Assembly: GCA_018061225.1 (NCBI GenBank)
Contig: JAGOUK010000102.1
Span: 1-5,469, forward strand
DNA length: 5,469 nucleotides
Source: Candidatus Omnitrophota bacterium
GTDB lineage: Bacteria; Omnitrophota; Gorgyraeia; 2-02-FULL-51-18; JAGOUK01
Direction of reading: 5' to 3'
In this document: positions 1 to 5,389 of the stretch, piece after piece
Numbering within the stretch: position 1 is the stretch's first letter
Layout: every line of letters begins with the position of its first letter
Position numbers and translations under genes: made by a program
The notes under the pieces: generated by a model
Seen by the model: the letters and a program-made list of their open reading frames with translations, nothing else
What the model was told of the DNA's origin: nothing
Database searches by the model: none

Positions 1-1
1 C

Positions 2-1288
2 CGAATCAATGATGCGGCGCTGACCACGATCGCGATTGCGCGGGTTCTTATGAGCCGGTCGGATGCCCATGACGCGCTCCTGTTTTTGAGCGAAATAGGT
101 CAGGCCAACGGGCTTGTGCCTGACGCTTTTTTTACTCAAGGGATGAATCGAATCGTGATGGACCTGCTGCCGGACGTTGCGGTGGGATTTTATGAGTCGG
201 ATATGGGCGGGTTGATCGGCGCGATGTTAGGCGAGAGTGAAGAGGATAGTGGGCAGGCGAAGGCATGGCGCACCTTTGTTGAATCCCTGACTCGGATCGA
301 GCAAGACTGGCTGCGCGAGATACAGGCAGTGCTAAAAAAATCAGGCAGCCGCCTGGCCGCTCCGGCAAAAAATTTTGATGCTTCCGGCATCCCCGTGCTG
401 AATTCAGATCCCGGCGGCTTCGTTCCCGGATTTACAGGTAAAGAGTCTGAAATAGCGGCTCGTTTTGGACGTGCCCATGCGGATTGGCGCTCGAATCGCT
501 TCTACTGGATGACTAGCAAAGGGCATTACGCGCTGGTCAGCGTGCCTGTCCGCCGTGCGGCTCGGCAGAATAATCAGGAAGATATACCCGAAGACGCGCT
601 GGAGACGCTGCTAAATGCGGCGGATCAATCTGCATCGGTCCATCAAGCGCAGCCGATACTCTATGTTATGTCCGCCAGGGACACGGGATCCGCGTTTGAC
701 GAGTCTTCCCGCCAGACGGTTGCCGGCATTCGGGCTGCCTTGACCAGATCCGGCAGAGGCGCGGTTCTGGAGCTGCCCCTGACCTCCGACGAGTCTTCCT
801 TTGGAACCGCGCAGCAGATTCGTCTGCGACGAGCTCTCAGGGACGGTTATAACATTGTTCTGATGCTGAGCGCGGATGAGGTTCGGCGGGTGTATAGAGT
901 GCTTCGTCTTCAGTTGGACGCGGATGAATGGGAGCAGCTCGAGGCGTTAACCGTGCATTCACCCGTCAGGCCTGGATCCGCCGAAGACGGAACCACCGCT
1001 AATTTTGCGATTGCCGCGGCGCGCGGGCGCTATCTTGCCGGTCTGAAGCACCGGCAGGGCGGCAGCCGACCCGACCCGGTACTTCCGGTGGATGCAGATC
1101 CATTTGCCGCGTGGCTATTAAAGGGGATTACCCGGCCGATTCTTGAAGCGCTCATGACGGTGCCGACGGATATTGAAGAAATACAATTTTATGAAACCCT
1201 CGACCGGGCGGCCTATGAGGCCCGCCGCATGCCCGGATATCTTGCGGATCTTCGCCGCGCCCTTTCGGCGGCCCGCTTGTCCGCGTAA
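2..1288 (+). CDS. Unrecognised soluble protein, 3' part (start lies upstream of window)
   Basis: I do not recognise this protein. The reading frame is open from base 2, with no stop before the first in-window ATG at base 50. That ATG has no Shine-Dalgarno sequence, and the 16 codons before it (R-I-N-D-A-A-L-T-T-I-A-I-A-R-V-L) look like ordinary helix-forming protein, so the gene almost certainly begins outside the window. About 428 residues are visible. I see no membrane segment, no nucleotide-binding loop and no cysteine. Numbering from the ATG, residues 1-110 and 225-300 look mainly helical and are rich in Asp, Glu and Arg. Residues 200-275 alternate hydrophobic strands (PILYVMSA, GAVLELPL, YNIVLMLSA) with Arg-rich helices, which resembles an alpha/beta fold. 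The stop is TAA. The SRPBCC gene starts eight bases later, so the two are probably co-transcribed. Function is unknown; the CDS itself is well supported. Confidence 0.85.
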   Translation, partial: RINDAALTTIAIARVLMSRSDAHDALLFLSEIGQANGLVPDAFFTQGMNRIVMDLLPDVAVGFYESDMGGLIGAMLGESEEDSGQAKAWRTFVESLTRIEQDWLREIQAVLKKSGSRLAAPAKNFDASGIPVLNSDPGGFVPGFTGKESEIAARFGRAHADWRSNRFYWMTSKGHYALVSVPVRRAARQNNQEDIPEDALETLLNAADQSASVHQAQPILYVMSARDTGSAFDESSRQTVAGIRAALTRSGRGAVLELPLTSDESSFGTAQQIRLRRALRDGYNIVLMLSADEVRRVYRVLRLQLDADEWEQLEALTVHSPVRPGSAEDGTTANFAIAAARGRYLAGLKHRQGGSRPDPVLPVDADPFAAWLLKGITRPILEALMTVPTDIEEIQFYETLDRAAYEARRMPGYLADLRRALSAARLSA

Positions 1289-1296
1289 CGCCTTTT

Positions 1297-1773
1297 ATGA
1301 GCAAAGAGTACCTCTTTAGGGCTGAACAGACGGTGAACCGGCCGCTGGCCGAAGTGTTCGATTTTTTCTCAAGACCCGAAAATCTGGCGAAGATCACACC
1401 CCCGCGGCTGGGGTTTGTGATTCTCACGCCAACGCCTATACAGATGAAGCCGGGCGCGGTGATCGAATATCATATCCGCGTGTTCGGTGTGCCCCTGCGG
1501 TGGGTGACTCTCATCACTGAGTATGAGCCGCCCTACCGCTTTGTGGATCTTCAAAAAAAGGGGCCGTATCGATTGTGGCATCACACCCACGTATTCAAAG
1601 CGTTGGGGCCGGACCGGACGCTGCTGACTGATGAGGTTCGATATGCGCTGCCTCTAGGCATATTGGGAGAACTGGCCCGACTTTTGTTTGTCCGCCGTGA
1701 CGTGGAATCCATCTTCGATTATCGGCGTCAGGTGATCGCCCGCCTTTTTGGCCCCAAGCCCGACGAATACTAG
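1297..1773 (+). CDS. SRPBCC (START-like) family ligand-binding protein
   Basis: This 158-residue protein has the length and pattern of a single-domain SRPBCC (polyketide cyclase / START-like) protein, a helix-grip fold with a hydrophobic pocket. Visible hallmarks are the opening strand followed by the first helix and the F-S-R-P-E-N-L segment (residues 24-30), then TPP (35-37), M-K-P-G-A with I-x-Y (50-58), P-P-Y-R-F-V-D (78-84), the long strand Q-K-K-G-P-Y-R-L-W-H-H-T-H (86-98), D-E-V-R-Y (112-116), and a C-terminal helix with F-D-Y-R-R (140-144). The last of these is typical of the uncharacterised cytosolic branch often annotated as an SRPBCC or cell-division-inhibitor-like protein. The pocket ligand cannot be predicted. 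There is no signal peptide or membrane helix. The ATG lies 8 bases after the previous stop and no good ribosome-binding site is visible, so translation may be coupled to the upstream gene. The family call is firm and the role is open. Confidence 0.85.
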   Translation: MSKEYLFRAEQTVNRPLAEVFDFFSRPENLAKITPPRLGFVILTPTPIQMKPGAVIEYHIRVFGVPLRWVTLITEYEPPYRFVDLQKKGPYRLWHHTHVFKALGPDRTLLTDEVRYALPLGILGELARLLFVRRDVESIFDYRRQVIARLFGPKPDEY

Positions 1774-1785
1774 CCTGATCCAAAC

Positions 1786-1810
1786 GGTTCTCGGGACCAT
1801 ATTTTTGCTT
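1786..1810 (+). terminator. Possible weak intrinsic terminator after the SRPBCC gene
   Basis: GGTTC (1786-1790) and GGACC (1794-1798) pair as five base pairs, one of them G-T, around the three-base loop TCG. The sequence ATATTTTTGCTT follows directly. Starting 13 bases after the TAG stop, this is where a Rho-independent terminator would sit. The stem is short, so termination may be only partial. It would separate the first two genes from the membrane-protein gene. Confidence 0.35.
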
Positions 1811-1836
1811 GCTCAATACCGCGCGTTCGCGATAAT
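1809..1836 (+). promoter_or_regulatory. Candidate promoter giving a leaderless transcript of the membrane-protein gene
   Basis: TTGCTC (1809-1814, 3 of 6 matches to the -35 consensus) and GATAAT (1831-1836, 5 of 6 to the -10) are 16 bases apart. Transcription starting 7 bases after the -10 would begin at about base 1843, which is the ATG of the next gene. That gene also lacks a Shine-Dalgarno sequence. The -35 match is poor, so this is tentative. Confidence 0.25.
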
Positions 1837-1842
1837 GATGCC

Positions 1843-2532
1843 ATGATACGCCGCGGACAAGAACTCAAAAGTTATATCTACGAAGAAATGGTGGCCCACC
1901 TGCCGTTCACGCTGATCGGCGTGTCTGCGGGGGTGGGGTTTGTTATTTTGGCGATGTTTGCGTCAGGCTGGGGGAGCGGCTTCGGCGAAGAACAGTTCCA
2001 CTGGGCGCATATCCTTCATATTTTTTTTAGCGCGGCAGCGGGCGCGGCAATATTTAGATCCTACCGTGATTCTGTGCTCAAGGCCGTCCCCGTGGCCGCT
2101 CTCAGCGCCGTGCTGCTTTGCACGGTGAGCGACATCCTGATTCCATACGCCGGACTTAAGTTATCCGGCTATACGGCCCATCTGCATATTTGTCTGCAGG
2201 AGCACCCGGTTCGTGTCGCGGTCTCCGCCCTACTGGGCGTGAGCGCGGGTCTTATCGGAGTGCGTTTTTTTGCCCACTGCAACCGGGGGTTTCACCTGAT
2301 GCATTTGCTGATCTCAACAGCAGCCTCCACCTTGTACCTGCTCAGCATGATTCCTCAGCTTGACCTACGATTCGCCATCGTGACCGCGCTCACGTTATTC
2401 TTTGCCCTCGTGCTCCCGTGTCTGGCGGGGGATATTCTGGTCCCGCTGTTATTGGTTCGGATGAAAGAGCCCTATAGCCACGAGCACGTGCATCACTCCG
2501 GCCATTCAGCGGACCACACGCACAAGCATTAA
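1843..2532 (+). CDS. Six-helix membrane protein with two similar halves and a His-rich C-terminal tail
   Basis: I do not recognise the family of this 229-residue protein. Hydrophobic segments lie at about residues 20-41, 56-72, 80-103, 123-144, 151-170 and 176-205. The two halves match in order: L-I-G-V-S-A-G (24-30) with L-L-G-V-S-A-G (130-136); H-I-L-H (56-59) with H-L-M-H (151-154); and C-T-V-S-D-I-L-I-P (93-101) with C-L-A-G-D-I-L-V-P (193-201). This suggests an ancient duplication of a three-helix unit, an arrangement known from transporters with inverted repeats. The tail (213-229) has 8 histidines in 17 residues. Together with the paired HxxH and Asp motifs, this makes a divalent-metal transporter or metal-responsive membrane protein a reasonable guess, but no substrate is shown. 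ATG 1843 has no clear ribosome-binding site. Met16 (base 1888) is an alternative start that would keep all six helices. The gene stands apart from both neighbouring operons. Confidence 0.8.
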   Translation: MIRRGQELKSYIYEEMVAHLPFTLIGVSAGVGFVILAMFASGWGSGFGEEQFHWAHILHIFFSAAAGAAIFRSYRDSVLKAVPVAALSAVLLCTVSDILIPYAGLKLSGYTAHLHICLQEHPVRVAVSALLGVSAGLIGVRFFAHCNRGFHLMHLLISTAASTLYLLSMIPQLDLRFAIVTALTLFFALVLPCLAGDILVPLLLVRMKEPYSHEHVHHSGHSADHTHKH

Positions 2533-2624
2533 TCCACCCAACTCGAGACAACTCACCTCGCGGCCGAGCCCGGCTGCTGCACCGCCCGATACGTATTACT
2601 GACGTTAACGGCTATTTGAGGCAA

Positions 2625-2680
2625 TGATTAGTATGCTATTGATTATTTGTGATTAGTATTATATACTATTGATTACTATT
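2625..2680. repeat. AT-rich direct repeats upstream of the ABC/TPR operon, possible operator
   Basis: TGATTAGTAT occurs at 2625-2634 and 2650-2659, and CTATTGATTA at 2636-2645 and 2666-2675, so a 21-base module is present twice, the second copy being longer by 5 bases in its middle. The core TGATTA occurs four times (2625, 2640, 2650, 2670), with the last three spaced at 10 and 20 bases, about one and two helical turns. A short inverted repeat, AGTAT-TAT-ATACT, lies at 2655-2667. The surrounding 70 bases are only 23% G+C, far below the flanking genes. The repeats cover the predicted promoter, as expected for a regulator-binding site, but no regulator gene is present in the window. Confidence 0.5.
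2639..2667 (+). promoter_or_regulatory. Predicted sigma-70-type promoter of the ABC/TPR operon
   Basis: TTGATT (2639-2644, 4 of 6 to TTGACA) and TATACT (2662-2667, 5 of 6 to TATAAT) are separated by the ideal 17 bases. Transcription would start near 2674, leaving a leader of about 65 bases before the ATPase start. Both hexamers lie inside the AT-rich direct repeats, so a protein bound there would block or alter polymerase access. Confidence 0.55.
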
Positions 2681-2738
2681 ATCTATCCATTGGGGTGGTA
2701 GCTGTATCGAAAATTGAGAGAGGGTTGAAAAAACAGTC

Positions 2739-3467
2739 ATGACCACGTACGCGTTAGAAGCCAAAGATCTAATCGTTCGCTATGGTAAGCATGAGGCGCT
2801 CCGTTCGGTGACTTTGGGCGTGAAGAAGGGTGAGACCTTTGGTTTTATCGGACCCAACGGGGCTGGCAAAAGTACTTTTATCAAAACAGCGCTAGGCCTC
2901 CTCCTCCCGCATTCGGGATCGGTGGTCCTCAACGGCCTCGCTCCCGGCAACACGGCGTCCCGGGTCAAGCTCGGCTTTGTTCCCGAAGAAGCCAATTATT
3001 ACCGTTATCTGACACCCGAAGAGATCCTGCGCTTTTATGGCCGCATCTTCAAGGTTCCGAAGGTATTGTTAGAAAATCGGATCACCGAACTCTTGACGCT
3101 GGTGGGGCTGGAGAAGGTCCGGCGCAAACGCGCATCGACTTTTTCGAAGGGGATGATGCAGAAGATCAGTCTCGCCCAGGCGCTGATCAACGATCCGGAC
3201 ACGCTGATTCTCGATGAACCGACATCCGGCCTTGACCCGCTCGCCAAGCTCAATCTCCGATCCATCCTGATCCGCCTGCGCGAGCAGGGTAAGACGCTTT
3301 TTTTCTCATCCCACGAACTCTCCGAAGTGGTGCTGCTTTGTGATTCCATGGCCATCTTAGTCGGCGGGCGGGTGATGGCGGAGGGGCCGCTCAAGGATGT
3401 GGTGGGCGACAGCGAGCGGAATTTGGAGCGGCTGTTCGTTCAGCTGGTGCAGGGGGAAAAACGATGA
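2739..3467 (+). CDS. ABC transporter ATP-binding protein (ABC-2 / NatA-like exporter class)
   Basis: This is the cytoplasmic ATPase of an ABC transporter, hydrolysing ATP to power the membrane subunit encoded next. All core motifs are present in 242 residues, the normal length: Walker A G-P-N-G-A-G-K-S-T (38-46), Walker B with catalytic Glu in L-I-L-D-E-P (156-161, E160), the D-loop S-G-L-D (163-166) and the switch His in S-S-H-E-L (H192). The signature is F-S-K-G-M-M-Q-K (135-142) instead of LSGGQ, and the Q-loop position reads V-P-E-E (81-84), with Glu in place of Gln. Both variants are common in the COG1131 exporter class that includes NatA- and DrrA-type ATPases. ATG 2739 is the only possible start, since an in-frame stop lies at 2715-2717 with no other start codon between. 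The purine-rich GAGAGAGGG (2716-2724) lies 14 bases away, far for a ribosome-binding site. The gene overlaps the permease gene by ATGA. Substrate is unknown. Confidence 0.95.
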   Translation: MTTYALEAKDLIVRYGKHEALRSVTLGVKKGETFGFIGPNGAGKSTFIKTALGLLLPHSGSVVLNGLAPGNTASRVKLGFVPEEANYYRYLTPEEILRFYGRIFKVPKVLLENRITELLTLVGLEKVRRKRASTFSKGMMQKISLAQALINDPDTLILDEPTSGLDPLAKLNLRSILIRLREQGKTLFFSSHELSEVVLLCDSMAILVGGRVMAEGPLKDVVGDSERNLERLFVQLVQGEKR

Positions 3468-4237
3468 TCGTCGTCTTTGAAATCGCCAAACTCGTGATCA
3501 AAGAGATCCTCAGAAAAAAAGACTTCTATGTCGCGTTTATTCTCACGGGGGTGGTTGTTGTATACGCGGCGCAACTGCGGTTCTACGACATGTCCAACGC
3601 CCATCGGTATTTGCTCGATATCGGTCTGGGATTGAGCTTTTTCTTTGCGGTGATTCTCACCGTGGCTCTGGCAGCGCGCCAGTTTGCCGGTGAAGTGCAG
3701 GCTAAGACTTGCCATGTCTTATGGGCCAAGCCTGTTTCCCGATGGCAATTTGTGTTTGGAAAATTCCTGGGTTCATTTCTTTCGGGCGCGGCGTGCTTCG
3801 CTCTCTTTTACGCGGCCCTGCTCCTGGTTGCTCTGACGAAGACATCCGCAATCTCTCTTGTCACGGCGGGGGAGACCTTTTTTCTGTTCAGCCTCTGTCT
3901 TATGATGCTCACCGCCCTGGCGGGGATGCTGTCCTACTTTGTCTCAACACCCATTGCGGTATCGGTCACGCTGTTTTTATATTGCGTGATCAGTGTCTAC
4001 GGGTTTTATGCGCGGGAGGCGGCGCGGCATCTTCAGGGCCCGGTCCGCTGGGCAGTTGACGCGGCTTACATGGTCGCGCCGCATTTTGAGTTTTTTGACC
4101 TTCGTCAGCGTTTTATCCATTCGGCTGAGCCTGTCGGCGCCTTGCTGGTCCTTTTTTTGACCGCTTATGCAGTCGTCTATACAGGGTTGTTCTTGTGGAT
4201 CGGATGGCTTAGGCTCCGGGAGCGGCCGGTCGCATGA
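3464..4237 (+). CDS. ABC-2-type transporter permease
   Basis: This 257-residue protein is the membrane partner of the preceding ATPase. About six hydrophobic segments are visible, at residues 21-38, 51-71, 101-124, 138-160, 163-183 and 224-248. Between the second and third is the characteristic ABC-2 stretch: R-Q-F-A-G-E (72-77), then K-T, then W-A-K-P-V-S-R (87-93) and F-G-K-F-L-G (98-103). This matches the pattern 'R/E...G(T)...L-x-K-P-V-S-R...(G)K' of ABC-2 permeases. A soluble loop (about 183-222) contains P-H-F-E-F-F-D-L-R (206-214), probably at the membrane surface. The start is supported by AGGGGG (3451-3456) seven bases upstream, and by the ATGA overlap with the ATPase stop. The 3' end overlaps the TPR gene in the same way. 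One ATPase and one permease would give a homodimeric A2B2 exporter or extractor. Cargo cannot be deduced. Confidence 0.9.
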   Translation: MIVVFEIAKLVIKEILRKKDFYVAFILTGVVVVYAAQLRFYDMSNAHRYLLDIGLGLSFFFAVILTVALAARQFAGEVQAKTCHVLWAKPVSRWQFVFGKFLGSFLSGAACFALFYAALLLVALTKTSAISLVTAGETFFLFSLCLMMLTALAGMLSYFVSTPIAVSVTLFLYCVISVYGFYAREAARHLQGPVRWAVDAAYMVAPHFEFFDLRQRFIHSAEPVGALLVLFLTAYAVVYTGLFLWIGWLRLRERPVA

Positions 4238-5067
4238 AGGCGTTTGTCCTGCCGCTTGCCGCAATGCTCGTAACGGGTGCGGTGGGTTCCCCCATCGGAG
4301 CAAAGCTGATTCTGGCTGAAGCGCCTGAAAAAGCAACTTTGGAGAATCCGTTGTTCGCGGCTCTCGGGTCCGCCAAAGAGGCGGCCGGCGACCTGATCTA
4401 TCAGCGGGCGGACGAATATTTTCATGGCGGGATGGACCGCAACATGATGAGTTTGCACGGCGAAGCCCATGAGGATGAAGACGACCCCCGCTACCATGCC
4501 GAGGTGGAGACGACCGATTGGGTGATGCGCGTCAACAGCAGCATTCGCATCATGGAGCACCGCCATCTTGAGAATCAAGACTCAGCCGAGATCCTGCCGC
4601 TGCTCAGCATGTCCACGACTCTCAATCCCAAAAATATGGACGCGGCCCTCACCGCGGCATATTGGCTCGAGAAGGCGACCGGAGACGTCGAAAAACCGAT
4701 TGAGGTGCTCATCAAGGCATCCAAAGCGGATGACCGTGATTGGAAAGCGCCGTTCGCTATCGGTGAACTGATTTTCCTGAAGAAAAAACAGCCCCGCGAT
4801 GCCGTGCCATATTTTGAAAAGGCTGTATCGCGGCTGGTACCGGATAATGCGATGCCGTTTGATTGGGTGCGGGTCCGATATACGCTGGCCGAAGCGCTCT
4901 CGGCGAGCGGGGAGACGGAAAAGGCATTGGAGCGCTATCGTGAGACATTGGCGCTTGCCGAACAGCGGCCAGAATCAGCTCTGCCGGAAGTTTTGCGTCA
5001 AAAGATCAAGGCGCTCGAGTCAAATCTTGCGTCGTCCAAAGCCCCGGAAGACAATAAAAGCATATGA
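4234..5067 (+). CDS. Exported or membrane-anchored TPR protein of the ABC operon
   Basis: The protein (277 residues) begins with a hydrophobic segment (about 4-28) after a single Lys, which would act as a signal peptide or signal anchor; no lipobox Cys is present. The next part (about 45-90) contains A-D-E-Y-F-H-G-G (59-66) and a stretch rich in His and acidic residues (H75, H79, H88 among E/D 80-84). Residues 134-164, 170-202 and 210-243 read as three tetratricopeptide-type helix pairs, with typical Ala/Leu/Tyr spacing such as Y-F-E-K-A-V (193-198) and A-L-E-R-Y-R (231-236). The last 30 residues are charged and probably helical then disordered. TPR proteins act as binding scaffolds, so the likely role is an extracytoplasmic partner of the ABC transporter. 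The conserved-looking block E-I-L-P-L-L...L-N-P-K-N...Y-W-L (119-144) may be a family marker. The gene overlaps the permease by ATGA, with GGGAG (4218-4222) 11 bases upstream. Confidence 0.8.
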   Translation: MKAFVLPLAAMLVTGAVGSPIGAKLILAEAPEKATLENPLFAALGSAKEAAGDLIYQRADEYFHGGMDRNMMSLHGEAHEDEDDPRYHAEVETTDWVMRVNSSIRIMEHRHLENQDSAEILPLLSMSTTLNPKNMDAALTAAYWLEKATGDVEKPIEVLIKASKADDRDWKAPFAIGELIFLKKKQPRDAVPYFEKAVSRLVPDNAMPFDWVRVRYTLAEALSASGETEKALERYRETLALAEQRPESALPEVLRQKIKALESNLASSKAPEDNKSI

Positions 5068-5085
5068 ACCCCCTCGCGCGTTTGG

Positions 5086-5091
5086 TAAAAT
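5086..5091 (+). promoter_or_regulatory. Candidate -10 element of the tRNA-Arg promoter
   Basis: TAAAAT matches the -10 consensus at 5 of 6 bases and is followed by a GC-rich stretch (CGCCCTCC, 5093-5100), as is common in stable-RNA promoters under growth-rate control. A start near 5098 would leave about 20 bases before the tRNA. No convincing -35 is found 16-18 bases upstream, so the site is tentative. Read-through from the TPR gene, which ends 50 bases before the tRNA, is an alternative source of transcription. Confidence 0.35.
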
Positions 5092-5117
5092 ACGCCCTCC
5101 TTCCAAAGCACATCAAC

Positions 5118-5194
5118 GCGCCCGTAGCTCAATTGGATAGAGCGTCAGCCTCCGAAGCTGAAGGTTACTGGTTCGATCCCAGTCGGGCGCACCA
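5118..5194 (+). tRNA. tRNA-Arg (anticodon CCG)
   Basis: The full cloverleaf can be drawn by hand. The acceptor arms are GCGCCCG (5118-5124) and CGGGCGC (5184-5190). The D stem is GCTC/GAGC (5127-5130, 5140-5143). The anticodon stem is TCAGC/GCTGA (5145-5149, 5157-5161) with loop CTCCGAA, giving anticodon CCG at 5152-5154. The T stem is ACTGG/CCAGT (5167-5171, 5179-5183) with loop TTCGATC. The discriminator base is A (5191) and the CCA is encoded (5192-5194). All stems are fully paired, so the gene looks functional. It reads the arginine codon CGG, which is used repeatedly in the neighbouring genes. Confidence 0.97.
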
Positions 5195-5195
5195 T

Positions 5196-5305
5196 TCGTA
5201 TTTCGCTGATAAAGCCTCATCTGCGTCGTTGCCGCTCGTCGACGTACCTACCGGTACGCCTCCGTCGCGGCGCCTAGCATCTGAGGCTTTCTCAGCGAAA
5301 TACGA
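5196..5305. repeat. Long palindromic repeat directly after the tRNA (copy 1)
   Basis: TCGTATTTCGCTGA (5196-5209) is the exact reverse complement of 5292-5305. After one mismatch (5210/5291), AAAGCCTCA (5211-5219) pairs exactly with 5282-5290, so 23 of 24 outer positions pair. Further in, the centre forms CGTACC (5243-5248), loop TACC, GGTACG (5253-5258). The core (5214-5287) is of the same family as the next repeat. The element starts one base after the tRNA CCA, so the outer hairpin could also end tRNA transcription, though no T-run follows it. It encodes no credible protein and resembles the REP/BIME-type intergenic palindromes of many bacteria. Confidence 0.75.
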
Positions 5306-5308
5306 TAC

Positions 5309-5389
5309 CCCGGCCTCATCTGCTTCGTTGCTCGGGGACTTGCGCACTGTAGAGTGCGCCGCGCCCCCTCGCGCCTCGCATCTGACGGC
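5309..5389. repeat. Related palindromic repeat (copy 2)
   Basis: GCCTCATCTGC (5313-5323) and TCGTTGC (5325-5331) repeat the left arm of copy 1 (5214-5232), with one base differing between them. GCGCCT then C then GCATCTGA (5371-5385) repeats its right arm (5270-5284) with one difference. The centre differs completely from copy 1 but is again self-complementary: GCGCACT (5342-5348), loop GTAG, AGTGCGC (5353-5359), enclosed by GGGG (5334-5337) and CCCC (5364-5367). The additional 14-base outer arms of copy 1 are missing here. Confidence 0.7.

Noticed and set aside
2562..2575. GC-rich hairpin GCCG-AGCC-CGGC after the membrane-protein gene considered as a terminator
   Set aside because: The stem is only four pairs and no T-run follows, so nothing supports transcription termination there.
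2625..2680. Short spaced repeats considered as a CRISPR array
   Set aside because: Repeats are 6-10 bases with irregular 10-20 base spacing, far too small, and no cas gene is present.
3035..3394. Minus-strand open frame of 119 codons opposite the ATPase
   Set aside because: It lies entirely antisense to a gene with all ABC motifs; Ser/Arg-rich composition is that of a shadow frame.
3977..4578. Minus-strand open frames across the permease/TPR junction
   Set aside because: They are antisense to two well-supported genes, have no ribosome-binding site, and show no domain pattern.
3464..5067. Antibiotic-resistance or bacteriocin-immunity exporter reading of the ABC pair
   Set aside because: No precursor peptide, maturation enzyme or resistance-type sequence is present; the substrate class cannot be inferred from these motifs.
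5118..5305. tRNA plus adjacent palindrome considered as an integrase attachment site or genomic-island border
   Set aside because: There is no integrase gene and no direct repeat of the tRNA 3' end in the window.
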